DNA of 64,000 nt from JBGTCD01 sp041749015 (GTDB taxonomy: Bacteria; Bacteroidota; Bacteroidia; Cytophagales; Cyclobacteriaceae), in assembly GCA_041749015.1 (NCBI GenBank), contig JBGTCD010000113.1:1-64000 (forward strand). Reading direction: 5' to 3'. Below the pieces are notes generated by a model, which ran no database searches, was not told the origin of the DNA, and saw nothing but the letters and a program-made list of their open reading frames with translations. Numbering within the stretch: the first letter of the stretch is position 1; each line of letters begins with the position of its first letter. Of this stretch, positions 42,533 to 51,882 are shown piece by piece. The position numbers and the translations under genes were made by a program.

Positions 42533-43576
42533 TTACTGAACCGCCTTATAATGAACCCCCGAAAGATTTCTCAGGCTTTCCACGGCCTGCTCGGCGGTGA
42601 TGTCCCTTTGCGGATTGGCAAACATCTCATAGCCCACCATAAATTTCTTGACAGTAGCAGATCGCAATAGCGGAGGATAGAATGACATGTGCCAGTGCCA
42701 CTCAGGGTGGTCATGACCATCACAGGGTGCCTGATGGATCCCGGAAGAATAAGGGAATGAGGCCTTAAATAAATTATCATACCGAATGGTGAGCCAATGG
42801 ATTGCTTCTGCAAAAGACCCGGCCTCTTCATCCGTAAGTGCTGCGATATTCGGAGCGGGTATTTTCGGAAGGATCATGGCTTCAAAAGGCCAGACCGCCC
42901 AAAAAGGAATCAGAACCACCATCTGGTCATTTTCGAATAAAATCCTTTCACGGCAATCCAATTCCTGTTTTAAATATGCAGCCAGCAGCCCTTTACCTGT
43001 CTTTTCATAATAGGCTAATTGCCGGGCAGACTTTTTAGCCGGTTCGTCTGGTACGGAGGCCTGTGCCCAAACCTGACCATGAGGATGGGGATTGGAACAG
43101 CCCATCACAGAACCTTTATTTTCAAAAATTTGGACATAGTTGATATAATTCAGGGCACTCAGTTCCTTATATTCATTCTGCCAAAGTTTGACCACTTCTT
43201 TGATTTGGCTAACATCCATTTCGGGTAATGTCAGGTCATGGCGCGGTGAAAAGCAGATCACTTTACACAGACCCCTTTCACTTTTTGCCTCAAGGAGCCC
43301 TTCTTTGAAATCAATATCCTCCACATCGCTTTGCAATGCGGCAAAGTCATTGACAAAAGAAAAAGTACTGGTATAGTTGGGGTTGGTTTTACCCCCTGCT
43401 CTTTGATTGCCGGGGCAGAGGTAGCAACTTTCATCATATTGGGGCCGCTGGGTCTCCGATACCTTTTCTACCTGTCCCTGCCAGGGTCTTTTGGTTCTGT
43501 GTGGGGAAACCTGCACCCATTCCCCGGTTAGTATGTTGAATCTTCTATGTGACCGATCGAATAGTAACTCACTCAT
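42533..43576 (-). CDS. galT: Galactose-1-phosphate uridylyltransferase
   Basis: GalT exchanges UMP between UDP-glucose and galactose-1-phosphate in the Leloir pathway. The 347-residue protein has NPHPHGQVWAQ near 161-171 with the nucleophile His, zinc-site residues in DESCYLCPGN near 48 (two Cys) and HWH-type QAPCDGHDHPEWHWHMSFYPP near 285-305. It follows the symporter by 3 bases and is the last gene of the galK-symporter-galT operon. No galE or galM is in the window. Confidence 0.95.
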   Translation of the reverse strand: MSELLFDRSHRRFNILTGEWVQVSPHRTKRPWQGQVEKVSETQRPQYDESCYLCPGNQRAGGKTNPNYTSTFSFVNDFAALQSDVEDIDFKEGLLEAKSERGLCKVICFSPRHDLTLPEMDVSQIKEVVKLWQNEYKELSALNYINYVQIFENKGSVMGCSNPHPHGQVWAQASVPDEPAKKSARQLAYYEKTGKGLLAAYLKQELDCRERILFENDQMVVLIPFWAVWPFEAMILPKIPAPNIAALTDEEAGSFAEAIHWLTIRYDNLFKASFPYSSGIHQAPCDGHDHPEWHWHMSFYPPLLRSATVKKFMVGYEMFANPQRDITAEQAVESLRNLSGVHYKAVQ

Positions 43577-43579
43577 AAT

Positions 43580-45190
43580 CTACCAAAATAGCGCATAAAG
43601 CACCACCAGAATAATAATGGCTGCATAGGCTGAAATATTGAAAACCGGCTCAGTTTTAAATACGTCCCTTGTAAGCTTGATGCCTTTAGGGTCATCACTG
43701 CCTTTATGCTCCCACAGGCTGATCAATATGGCTACCAGCATGGTCAACAAAGCGGTATATCCCATTTGGTTGAGAAAGGGAATTTGAGAAAAAGCCTTGA
43801 AAGCAACGGCTATGGGGATAGAAAGTAAAATACCCCAGATGGCTGCTTTATTGGATGTTTTTTTCCAAAACAATCCCAACAGAAAAACTGAAAGAATTCC
43901 AGGACTTACGATCCCTGTATATTCCTGAATAAATTGAAAGGCCTGGTCGATACCTCCCAAAAGCGGTGCCATACCACAGGCGATCAACAGAGCAATTCCG
44001 GAGGTGATCCTGCCCACTGTTACCAATTTAGGATCTTTGGCATCTTTATTTTTTGAAAAATACGGCAGGTAAATATCCATGGTGAAAATGGTGGAAGTCG
44101 AATTTAACATGGAGGCCAATGATGAAACTATGGCTGCGGTCAGTGCTGCCACTGCCACGCCTTTTAAGCCAGAGGGCAAAAATTGCAGGAGCCAGGGGTA
44201 GGCCTTATCAGCTTCCTGAGCTGATGGCAAATTAGAACTTGAAAAACCACTGAGCAGTTCGGGGTCATTCACGATGATATAACATGCAATACCGGGAATA
44301 ACCACAATGAATGGTATGAGTATTTTGATAAAGGCAGCAAAGACAATTCCTTTTTGGGCCTCTTTAATTGATTTAGCAGCAAGGGTCCTTTGAATGATGT
44401 ATTGGTTGAATCCCCAGTAATAAAGATTAGCCACCCATAACCCACCGATCAACACCCATATCCCGGGCAAATTCATATACTCGGGGTTGGATTTGTCCAA
44501 AATCATGTGAAAATGACTTGGTGCCCGATCCATGGCAACTTGAAATCCCGCCAATGGCCCTTCCCCATCTGAGATAATATTGAGAGCCAGATAGGTCGTC
44601 ACGAGCCCGCCGAGTACCAAAAATACCACCTGGATCACATCCGTCCAGGCTACAGCAGAGAGCCCCCCGTAAAAGGAGTAGGCTGCAGCAAATAAGGCCA
44701 AACCTATGATGGCATAGTGGAGGGGGAAGCCCATAACGGTATTCAAGGCCAAAGACCCTAAATAAATAACTGAAGTGAGGTTAACAAAAATAAAAAGCGC
44801 AATCCAGAATATCGCAAGGATGGTTTTAAGCTGGGTCGAATACCGTCTTTCTATAAATTCAGGGATGGTATAAAGCCCTTGCTTAATAAAAATGGGTAAA
44901 AAGTACTTACCTACAATGATCAGTGTAAGGGCTGCCATCCATTCATAGGAGGCTATAGCCAGGCCAGAAACAAAACCTGACCCTGACATCCCGATAAACT
45001 GTTCAGCAGAGATATTTGCCGCAATCAATGAAGCCCCAATGGCCCACCAGGGCAGGGATTTGCTGGCCAGGAAGTAATCTTCAGCATTTTTTTTCACCCC
45101 TGGCTTGCCCCGGGATACATACAGGCCTACGCTTAAGATCACCAGGCAGTAGGCAATAAATATGGAATAATCTAAAACCGTAAAATGCAT
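43580..45190 (-). CDS. Sodium/sugar symporter (SGLT/SSS family), probably galactose
   Basis: A 536-residue inner-membrane carrier of the solute:sodium symporter family with about 14 helices. Landmarks: NAEDYFLASKSLPWWAIGASLIAANISAEQFIGMSGSGF near 35-75, SFYGGLSAVAWTDVIQVV near 170, GWNF-type YYWGFNQYIIQRTLAAKS near 255 and ALTAAIVSSLASMLNSTSTI near 350. These match Vibrio-type Na+/galactose transporters. Galactose is inferred from the genes on either side (galK 14 bases upstream, galT 3 downstream). Confidence 0.88.
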   Translation of the reverse strand: MHFTVLDYSIFIAYCLVILSVGLYVSRGKPGVKKNAEDYFLASKSLPWWAIGASLIAANISAEQFIGMSGSGFVSGLAIASYEWMAALTLIIVGKYFLPIFIKQGLYTIPEFIERRYSTQLKTILAIFWIALFIFVNLTSVIYLGSLALNTVMGFPLHYAIIGLALFAAAYSFYGGLSAVAWTDVIQVVFLVLGGLVTTYLALNIISDGEGPLAGFQVAMDRAPSHFHMILDKSNPEYMNLPGIWVLIGGLWVANLYYWGFNQYIIQRTLAAKSIKEAQKGIVFAAFIKILIPFIVVIPGIACYIIVNDPELLSGFSSSNLPSAQEADKAYPWLLQFLPSGLKGVAVAALTAAIVSSLASMLNSTSTIFTMDIYLPYFSKNKDAKDPKLVTVGRITSGIALLIACGMAPLLGGIDQAFQFIQEYTGIVSPGILSVFLLGLFWKKTSNKAAIWGILLSIPIAVAFKAFSQIPFLNQMGYTALLTMLVAILISLWEHKGSDDPKGIKLTRDVFKTEPVFNISAYAAIIILVVLYALFW

Positions 45191-45204
45191 AGGCCGCTAA
45201 TTTA

Positions 45205-46431
45205 TCAAACTAAATGACAACCCTGAGAAATTTTTATGGGAATGTTTCGAGTACTCCTGCCGTATTTGTCAGCATATTGGTGCTGGATCCTTTCAATCAT
45301 TTCATTGACACCCTGATCTTTTACAAGTGCTAAAATACAGCCCCCGAAGCCCCCGCCTACCTGCCTTGCACCCAGTACAATAGCTTCCTGATTAAGAGCA
45401 TCCGCCAAAAAATCAGTTTCTGCACAAGTAATTTCAAAATGGTTTTTCTGACTCTGGTGCCCCTCATTAAGCAGGCGGCCCACCATCTCCATCTGCCCTG
45501 TTTTTAAGGCCTCACCTATCTTGAGTACCCTTTCATTTTCTGAAACGATATGATAAGCCCTTTTCCACCATATTTCATGTGAATGAAATTTATTTTCAAT
45601 GGCCACATGGAATCTCGCATAATAATATTTTTGCCTTTGGGTGTCTTTTTTATCATGCTCGATTTCATCTGACTTATAATGGTCCAGTTGCTGGAGGGTA
45701 ATATCCCTAAAATTTTTAATCTTGGGGTTTGCAGCCTTGAGTCTGCTCAGAGCCTCAGCGCTTTCATGACTCCTTGAATTGTACTCTGAATCATTGAGTT
45801 GATGCTTGACCTGGGAATCCAGCAAAATTAACTGGTGCCCTGACATGTCAATTTTGATGGGATCATAATCCAGGGTCAGGCAGTCCAATAACAGCACGTG
45901 ATCCTCCTGGCCAAACATACAGGCAAACTGGTCCATAATGCCACAGGGCACCCCGGCAAATGTATGCTCTGAATTCTGGGCAATTTTAGCGATATCCCAC
46001 TTTTGAAGGTTTAAATCAAATAAATTAGTAAGGGCGTACACGGTACCACAGCACAAGGCTGCAGAGGAGGACAGCCCTGCTCCTACAGGCACATTTCCGG
46101 TGAAGGCCAGGTCAAAACCATGAATATCATCCTTAAGCTGATGGATCACCCCTTTGATCAGATTGAGCCAATCTACTTCAGATGGTAGTACCTCATGGAC
46201 CGGGAAAGAAGCCTGCTGGTCATAATCGATGGAGTAAATATTGATTTCCCGGCTGGCATTTTTAGCCACTCCCAAATACATGTGATGGTTGATGGCAGCA
46301 GGCAACACATACCCCAAATTATAATCTGTATGCTCACCGATGATGTTGATCCTGCCCGGGGCTTTGATTATCAGCTCAGGTGTTTTGTCAAATTTTTCTT
46401 TAAATACCCTTGTCAGTTTTTCTGAAAGCAT
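45205..46431 (-). CDS. galK: Galactokinase
   Basis: GalK phosphorylates galactose at C1. The 408-residue GHMP kinase has the galactose motif PGRINIIGEHTDYNLGYVLP near 24-43, the ATP loop PVGAGLSSSAALCCG near 110, GIMDQFACMFG near 158, and GGGFGGCILALV near 358. All three signatures are intact. It is the first gene of the operon, and an operator-like block lies 214 bases upstream of its start. Confidence 0.95.
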   Translation of the reverse strand: MLSEKLTRVFKEKFDKTPELIIKAPGRINIIGEHTDYNLGYVLPAAINHHMYLGVAKNASREINIYSIDYDQQASFPVHEVLPSEVDWLNLIKGVIHQLKDDIHGFDLAFTGNVPVGAGLSSSAALCCGTVYALTNLFDLNLQKWDIAKIAQNSEHTFAGVPCGIMDQFACMFGQEDHVLLLDCLTLDYDPIKIDMSGHQLILLDSQVKHQLNDSEYNSRSHESAEALSRLKAANPKIKNFRDITLQQLDHYKSDEIEHDKKDTQRQKYYYARFHVAIENKFHSHEIWWKRAYHIVSENERVLKIGEALKTGQMEMVGRLLNEGHQSQKNHFEITCAETDFLADALNQEAIVLGARQVGGGFGGCILALVKDQGVNEMIERIQHQYADKYGRSTRNIPIKISQGCHLV

Positions 46432-46644
46432 ATAACCTTCGCGTCTTACGAGAAATCAATTCTTCCCGGACCGGCCCCATTCCAAGGTAGAACCTTCTCA
46501 ATTGAGATTAATTTTAGAATTGGCAAATGTAGTAAGTTTTTGTCCAAAAGGTTTCTGCTCTGGATTAAGTAACCCATGGCCCTGTCTGTAAGACACCGTT
46601 CCCCTTCAGTAAAGGTCAAGCTTATTTAAAAAATTAAGCACTTA

Positions 46645-46715
46645 TTATCTATATTAACTCAATAATATTAAATAATATGTCAGACATGGTAATATACCAC
46701 ATACTATTGAAAATC
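46645..46715 (-). promoter_or_regulatory. Conserved operator-like block, copy upstream of galK
   Basis: TTATCTATATTAACT at 46645-46659 and ATGGTAATATACCAC around 46686-46700 repeat the block at 42448-42519, with the same 46-base offset between the two elements and a GAAAATCC-like end. TGGTAATATACCA here is a better palindrome than in the other copy (TGGTA/TACCA). The 339 bases between galK and the next gene also hold TACCTTTG at 46747-46754, which fits the TAnnTTTG -7 element for the plus-strand gene. Confidence 0.65.
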
Positions 46716-46776
46716 CTAATGTAGTGGGAGCAGCACTGGTCTGTTACCTTTGTTTCATAAACTAAAATAAATGATT

Positions 46777-47379
46777 ATGAAAAAGACAACAATGATTTGC
46801 TTTTTGGCCGCGCTGATTCTGGCCCCGGTCTTTGCTATGTCTCAGGGACTTCCTTATGTGAAGTTAAAAGGAACTGATGAAAAAATGCTTACGCTATATG
46901 CCGGGCCATTCGACTCGGAACAAGTAACCCTTAGATTAAAAGATGCTTTAGGTTCTACACTCTATGAAGAGGACTTCGCCATCGAAGGCAATCTGCATAA
47001 GCGTTATGACCTCAGAAATATTAAAGCAGGAGATTATTATTTCGAGATTGAAGATGAAAATAAAATCACGGTTAATCCTTTTGAGATTGTAAGAAACAAG
47101 TTGATTGTGGCTCAGGACCTCAACATGGTGATGGCAAAGCCTGCCATAACTTTTAAAGGTAATGGCATCTATGAGGTACATCTTGACAATAAAGAAGCCC
47201 GCCCTGTGTATGTGTACATCACCAATGCTGAAGGAACGGTAATCCTCAAGGAAAAATTGGGCTCTGAAAAAGAGATTAAAAAATACTACGATTTTTCTAA
47301 GCTCGAAGGGATGTCCTACTCGGTTCAGGTAAGGCAAGGTCAAAGGACCTTCGACCATACGCTACCAATGCAGCCCTAA
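46777..47379 (+). CDS. Secreted beta-sandwich protein, function unknown
   Basis: I place the start at 46777 (MKKTTMICFLAALILAPVFAMSQ), two codons inside the longest frame. The 200-residue product has a type I signal and seems to contain two similar beta domains: LKDALGSTLYEEDFAIEG with YDLRNIKAGDYYFEIE, and ITNAEGTVILKEKLGSEK with YDFSKLEGMSYSVQVR. This pattern is like the secretion-tail or DUF3244-type repeats of Bacteroidota. It is followed by a terminator and so is probably monocistronic. It lies next to, and divergent from, the galactose operon. Confidence 0.7.
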   Translation: MKKTTMICFLAALILAPVFAMSQGLPYVKLKGTDEKMLTLYAGPFDSEQVTLRLKDALGSTLYEEDFAIEGNLHKRYDLRNIKAGDYYFEIEDENKITVNPFEIVRNKLIVAQDLNMVMAKPAITFKGNGIYEVHLDNKEARPVYVYITNAEGTVILKEKLGSEKEIKKYYDFSKLEGMSYSVQVRQGQRTFDHTLPMQP

Positions 47380-47408
47380 TAAGGATTTTTTTTAACCTAA
47401 ACCGAAAA

Positions 47409-47440
47409 ACCGGACTTCTTCAGGAGGTCCGGTTTTTTTT
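47409..47440 (+). terminator. Strong terminator, probably acting in both directions
   Basis: ACCGGAC/GTCCGGT form a perfect 7-bp stem around an 11-base loop at 47409-47433, followed by a run of eight T to 47440. On the minus strand the stem is followed by a TTTTTCGGTTT run, so it can also end the acs message, whose stop overlaps it. Confidence 0.9.
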
Positions 47441-49334
47441 ATAGTGCCTGTTCCTTAATAGTCTCTACAACGTCCGGATCCAGTAAGGTGGAGGTATCAC
47501 CCAGGTTGGAAGTGTCTCCCTCAGCAATCTTGCGTAGGATCCGCCGCATGATTTTACCAGACCTTGTTTTAGGCAGTCCCGGTACGAACTGAATTTTTTC
47601 CGGCTTGGCAATCTTGCCGATCTCCTTGACCACTGTTTCAATAATTTCCGATCTCAGATTATCTTCGTTTTCCGGGGTCTCCTTGCAGATGACATATGCG
47701 TAAATCCCCTGCCCCTTGATTTCATGGGGATACCCTACCACTGCGGATTCAGCAACATGCTTATTCTGGTTGATGGCATTCTCAATTTCCGCCGTGCCAA
47801 ACCGATGTCCTGATACATTGATAACGTCATCTACCCTGCCAATGATCCGGTAGTTCCCATCCTTATCTCTTTTGGCACCATCTCCGGTAAAATACAGCTT
47901 CTTAAAGGCAGCAAAATAGGTTTGCCGGCACCGCTCATGGTCCCCATAGGTGGTTCTCACTACCGAGGGCCAGGGGAACCGCATACAAAGGAGTCCCTCG
48001 ACTTGATTTTCCGTAATTTCCTTTCCTTCCGCATCCACCAACACAGGCTGTATCCCCGGCAAGGGCAGGGTAGCATGAGCCGCCTTATGCGGCGTGACCC
48101 CAGCCAGGTTAGAGATCATGATGCCCCCGGTTTCCGTCTGCCACCAGGTATCGACAATAGGGCACCGCTCCTTACCGATATGAATATGGTACCAGTGCCA
48201 GGCTTCCTCATTGATGGGCTCGCCCACGGTACCAAGCACTTTCAAGGAAGAAAGATTGTAGGACAGTACGTGGTCAGTGCCGGCTTTCATCAAAGCTCGG
48301 ATGGCTGTGGGGGCGGTATAAAACTGATTCACCCCATACTTATCCACCACCTGCCAGAACCGCCCCGGATCAGGCCAGGTAGGCACCCCTTCAAACATTA
48401 CCGAGGTGGCCCCGGCCAGGAGTGGTCCGTACACGATATAGGTATGCCCGGTGATCCAGCCAATATCCGCGGTGCACCAGTATATATCGCTCTCATCGTA
48501 TTGAAATACATTTCTGAAGGAAAACTCAGCATATACCATGTACCCACCGCAGGTATGCACCACCCCTTTGGGCTTGCCAGTAGATCCACTGGTATAAAGG
48601 ATAAAAAGCAGGTCTTCTGAATCCATGGGTTCTGCAGGACAGTCCTTGTCCGCTTTTTCTATTTCTTCATGCCACCAGTAATCCCTGCCTGGTTGCATAT
48701 CAACAGCCCATCCTACCCTTTCCCTTACAATTACAGTTTCTACTGAATCACATTTGGCAAGTGCTTCATCTACTACCCTTTTTACAGGGATTTCCTTAGC
48801 CCCGCGGTAAAGGCCATCGGCTGTGAGGACAGCCTTTGCCCGGGCATCATTGATGCGATCGGCAAGTGCAGAAGAGGAAAATCCGGCAAACACCACGGAA
48901 TGCACTGCCCCGATCCTGGCACAGGCCAATACAGCAATAGCGAGCTCCGGCACCATGGGCATATAGATGACTACCCGGTCGCCCTTTTTGATATTTTTAC
49001 TTTTAAGCACATTAGCAAAGGCACAGACCTGCTCATAAAGCTCCCGGTAGGTAAGCCTGATGAACCGCTCTTTGGGGTCGTTGGGCTCCCATACCAGAGC
49101 GAGCTTATTGCCCCGATCCTTGAGATGTCTGTCAAGACAATTTTCGGTGATATTAAGCTTCCCATTCAAAAACCATTTCACATCAGGCTTCTCAAAATCC
49201 CATTCCAGCACCTTGTCCCATTTTTGCTTCCATTCAAAAGTCTCTGCCTGAGCAGCCCAGAAACCCTCCGGATTTTCAATACTCTCCTGATACACCTTTT
49301 TGTACTCCTTCAGGTCCTTAATGCGTAGTGTCAT
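47439..49334 (-). CDS. acs: Acetyl-CoA synthetase
   Basis: Acs makes acetyl-CoA from acetate, CoA and ATP. I choose the ATG at 49334 (MTLRIKDLKEYKKVYQ); the 19 open codons before it are not family-like and fall in a repeat. The 631-residue protein has the adenylate motif LYTSGSTGKPKGVVHTCGGY near 245, WWQTETGG near 395, ITGHTYIVYGPL near 285, and the C-terminal SGKIMRRILRKIAE near 590, with the lysine that is acetylated in regulation. Confidence 0.95.
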   Translation of the reverse strand: MTLRIKDLKEYKKVYQESIENPEGFWAAQAETFEWKQKWDKVLEWDFEKPDVKWFLNGKLNITENCLDRHLKDRGNKLALVWEPNDPKERFIRLTYRELYEQVCAFANVLKSKNIKKGDRVVIYMPMVPELAIAVLACARIGAVHSVVFAGFSSSALADRINDARAKAVLTADGLYRGAKEIPVKRVVDEALAKCDSVETVIVRERVGWAVDMQPGRDYWWHEEIEKADKDCPAEPMDSEDLLFILYTSGSTGKPKGVVHTCGGYMVYAEFSFRNVFQYDESDIYWCTADIGWITGHTYIVYGPLLAGATSVMFEGVPTWPDPGRFWQVVDKYGVNQFYTAPTAIRALMKAGTDHVLSYNLSSLKVLGTVGEPINEEAWHWYHIHIGKERCPIVDTWWQTETGGIMISNLAGVTPHKAAHATLPLPGIQPVLVDAEGKEITENQVEGLLCMRFPWPSVVRTTYGDHERCRQTYFAAFKKLYFTGDGAKRDKDGNYRIIGRVDDVINVSGHRFGTAEIENAINQNKHVAESAVVGYPHEIKGQGIYAYVICKETPENEDNLRSEIIETVVKEIGKIAKPEKIQFVPGLPKTRSGKIMRRILRKIAEGDTSNLGDTSTLLDPDVVETIKEQAL

Positions 49335-49366
49335 ATTGGTTTTTAATTTTTTTTGATCAGCAATTA

Positions 49367-49439
49367 AACGCCAAATTAATGAACATGTCAAAAAAAGTCA
49401 GGTTTCGAAGGAAAAAATGGTAGGTTAGTGGAGTAAAAT
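49367..49439. repeat. Island-bracketing repeat, left copy
   Basis: Starting AACGCCAAATTAATGAACAT and running through GTCAGG and GAAGGAAAAA to TTAGTGGAG, it matches 56036-56109 at roughly 85 percent by my count in the same orientation. It lies in the upstream region of acs. The DNA between the two copies (about 6.6 kb) carries gene fragments, a mobile-element relic and accessory genes. Confidence 0.75.
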
Positions 49440-49470
49440 GGCCGCATTGACAATTTGTATTTATAAACAA

Positions 49471-49604
49471 ATGGTTATATTTTTAAACAAAGAAAGGATT
49501 AATGGTGCAATTCAGAATGTGTTCCCATCTTACGCCATATTCGAAATAACCGAAATCGGTAAGGCGGGGTATCTGGATGTTGGCGTGCATTAAAATGAAC
49601 TAAA
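49471..49604. repeat. Spacer repeat, copy 1 (before the dinD fragment)
   Basis: Both ends match 51745-51881: ATGGTTATATTTTTAAACAA and AGAAAGGATTAATGG on the left, TATCTGGATGTTGGC and CATTA on the right. The middle differs but is palindromic in both (here ACCGA-AA-TCGGT). It ends 9 bases before a start codon. Confidence 0.65.
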
Positions 49605-49612
49605 CTTACGAC

Positions 49613-49903
49613 ATGAAGAAAGAATTAATATCTGAGTTATTTGAAAAATTCGAAGAAGCATGCTACGCCCTTGAAGGACTAGAATGTTGGAGTGGTAGGG
49701 AATTGCAAGAGATTTTAGGTTATTCTGATTGGACAAACTTTACTAATACGATACAGAAAGCTGTAAAATCGAGCGAAAGCTCTGGAGAGAAAGAGTCTGA
49801 TCATTTTGTTGGTGTCACCAAAACGATAGATATGCAATTTATTAGCTTTGGATTTATTGGCTTGCAGGTTTTATTCACGGGCCAACAAGTGGACTTTTTT
49901 TAG
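49613..49903 (+). pseudogene. dinD-like gene, truncated after the N-terminal part
   Basis: The first 70 or so residues (ELFEKFEEACYALEGLECWS, RELQEILGYSDWTNF and GEKESDHFVGVTK) match the N-terminus of DNA-damage-inducible protein D. DinD proteins are about 270-280 residues, but this frame ends after 96, and its last 20 (FISFGFIGLQVLFTGQQVDFF) do not belong to the family. So it is a 5' fragment. The remaining part is not found downstream. It lies directly after a spacer repeat, as if carried in as a small module. Confidence 0.75.
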
Positions 49904-49927
49904 CAATGGACTTTAAAAAACTGAATA

Positions 49928-50245
49928 ATGAATAATTGGAAAATAGCGTTTTGGTGTTGCTTGACACTTTTGGTTATGGTGACTGTTTTTTCAGTTTATT
50001 CTATTATTGACCAAGCATACACAATAACCTATCACAAAGCTGGGTATGAAGACACGGAAAAAGACCTTGAGCAACTAATGGAAATCATAAATAAAACGGA
50101 CTTGACTAAAAAGCAGATAGAAACCGAACTAAAAGGCCATAATAATTTTGAATTTATGGACTTCAACTCGGACACTATTTCACTCAATCGAGTTTTACTT
50201 ATATTCGACAATGACAAATTAAAATCGGCAACGAAACAATGGTAA
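49928..50245 (+). CDS. Small single-helix membrane protein of unknown function
   Basis: The 105-residue product has one membrane segment close to its N-terminus (WKIAFWCCLTLLVMVTVFSVYSI). Its outer domain has TEKDLEQLMEIINKTDLTKKQIETEL, a likely helical hairpin, and VLLIFDNDKLKS at the end. I recognise no family. It begins 24 bases after the dinD fragment, so a fused transcript is possible. It lies in the accessory island and could be a cassette passenger such as an immunity or anti-stress protein, but nothing in it proves that. Confidence 0.6.
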   Translation: MNNWKIAFWCCLTLLVMVTVFSVYSIIDQAYTITYHKAGYEDTEKDLEQLMEIINKTDLTKKQIETELKGHNNFEFMDFNSDTISLNRVLLIFDNDKLKSATKQW

Positions 50246-50278
50246 GACAAGAAAGCCGACCATAACCCCACTTCCAAC

Positions 50279-51409
50279 TCACCCACCAAACACCTTTTTT
50301 AAAAAGCCCTTTTTCTCTTCATCTTCACCTTCGGCACCAACTGATTCTATCCCTATTTCACCATCAATTGAAGGCTGTAGGGCTTGTATAAAAGCATTTC
50401 TTAATAAGACGATGATGGCATGCCACACATCGCTATCGGTATCATCAAATGTCCCTTCCATGGGCAATTTGGTTGCGACTTGTTCTTCTTTAGGATTGCG
50501 AAGAATAACGCCAGCCGCAGCAACTATTACCTCCCACGTTTTCTGCCAAAATGAGACATCGTGGTTTTCTTTGCCCAGGACTTTTAGATCTGTTATAATG
50601 GGCTTAACATACCCTTTAAATTTTCCTTCTTTGGCGGCTATTTCTGTGTAAAGTCCGAGCGTCCCTTCATTTACCTGAAAGCTGGCATACGCCTGAAAGA
50701 ATTCATTGAGTTCGGGCAATTGTAGATTTTCTAACTCTGCATCCATGTCGAATGTGGGATCATCTTTTAATGCATTTAACTTCATATTGAATTGCAGCGT
50801 ACCCCCATAAATATTAGCTGAAGCATAAATTGTGGATGGCAGCAAAGCCGAGTCAACCACCGAAGAAAGGTTTTGTGCTAATAGATAAGTGTTGTCCATT
50901 TGAATATCTACTGCAGGTTCTGAGGTGTGGTCGACATACTTTATAATGCCTTCTTCTATCTCGACCCTGTTTAGCTTAAGCGGCATAAAACCATCAAATA
51001 CAGATTTTAAATCTGTACTGTCTCTTTGAATGTCTTCTGGTTCTGTTTTGTCTTTTGTAAAGATGAGAGAGGGTCGCTCCAATAACAACTCACCCACAAT
51101 TTTCCCTTTAAATAACGCTGACCACTCCACTGACAAATCAATAATATCAGATTTGAAGAATTCGGTCTGGTCCCCTGAAACGGAATCTTTTTTATTGATG
51201 TAAATACCCTTTATTTGATAGGCACCCCGGTAAAGGGCTATATCAATATCATCAATATGACCGTATAGTGATTCCAGGTTTGCAAGGCTTTTGTTGGCAT
51301 AATTTAAAACAATGTATGGCAGGGCAATGCGAGCGGCAATAAGCACAACAATGATTATTCCAATAATTATAAATTTTTTGTGGGTGCTTTTTTTGACTTC
51401 TTTTTTCAT
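50279..51409 (-). CDS. DUF748 (AsmA-like) domain envelope protein
   Basis: A 376-residue protein with one N-terminal membrane anchor (FIIIGIIIVVLIAARIALPYI) after a basic tip, then a periplasmic DUF748 domain: IDDIDIALYRGAYQIKGIYI near 50-70, PLKLNRVEIEEGIIKYVDHT near 140 and TFDMDAELENLQLPELNEFF near 220. DUF748 is a relative of AsmA-like bridge proteins in lipid transport across the envelope. It is the only gene on the minus strand inside the island. The length is short for the family, so it may be a compact form. Confidence 0.78.
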   Translation of the reverse strand: MKKEVKKSTHKKFIIIGIIIVVLIAARIALPYIVLNYANKSLANLESLYGHIDDIDIALYRGAYQIKGIYINKKDSVSGDQTEFFKSDIIDLSVEWSALFKGKIVGELLLERPSLIFTKDKTEPEDIQRDSTDLKSVFDGFMPLKLNRVEIEEGIIKYVDHTSEPAVDIQMDNTYLLAQNLSSVVDSALLPSTIYASANIYGGTLQFNMKLNALKDDPTFDMDAELENLQLPELNEFFQAYASFQVNEGTLGLYTEIAAKEGKFKGYVKPIITDLKVLGKENHDVSFWQKTWEVIVAAAGVILRNPKEEQVATKLPMEGTFDDTDSDVWHAIIVLLRNAFIQALQPSIDGEIGIESVGAEGEDEEKKGFLKKVFGG

Positions 51410-51744
51410 GTGCCTATTTTAATAAAGTCTTTCTTATCAACATTTAATTCCAGCCTTCAGAAAAGAGACGGCTGATATGGACCCTGCCTGGGCTAAAAAT
51501 AGCAGAGCGCTTCCATAATTTTTATCTTACCACCCGGGTGAACATCTGCTACTTTCAGATTTTTATTTTAACCTCTAATCTGTAAGGAATTTTTAGGCTA
51601 ATTTGTACTTAAAAATATATTGCCATAATCAGCATCTTTCCTACCATAATCATTACACACTTACTAAATAGAGTTACATGATTCAGTGATCCACAAGGTT
51701 TTGAAAGACCAAACCCCTATTAGGCCATTTGGATATATAAGCTA
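51410..51744. other. Intergenic region upstream of the DUF748 gene
   Basis: AT-rich, about 335 bases, with no gene on either strand and no clear promoter. It should contain the start of the DUF748 transcript. Confidence 0.5.
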
Positions 51745-51881
51745 ATGGTAATTTTTTTTAAACAAAGAAAGGATTAATGGCAAAGGGTATATGGCCAGCT
51801 GTCACCTTATACAAAATATCCGTAATCGTCAAGATAATCACGGATATCTGGATGTTGGCATTCATTAGAAAAAAAACTAAA
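51745..51881. repeat. Spacer repeat, copy 2
   Basis: Second copy of the spacer at 49471-49604. The middle has an inverted repeat ATATCCGT/ACGGATAT (8 bp, 16-base loop). The end is TATCTGGATGTTGGC, then ATTCATTA, and it stops one base before the ATG at 51883. Confidence 0.65.
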
Positions 51882-51882
51882 T

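Noticed and set aside
47922..48620. Open frame of 232 codons on the plus strand inside acs
   Set aside because: Antisense to a clear acetyl-CoA synthetase gene; the product is rich in Pro, His and Gly and shows no family pattern.
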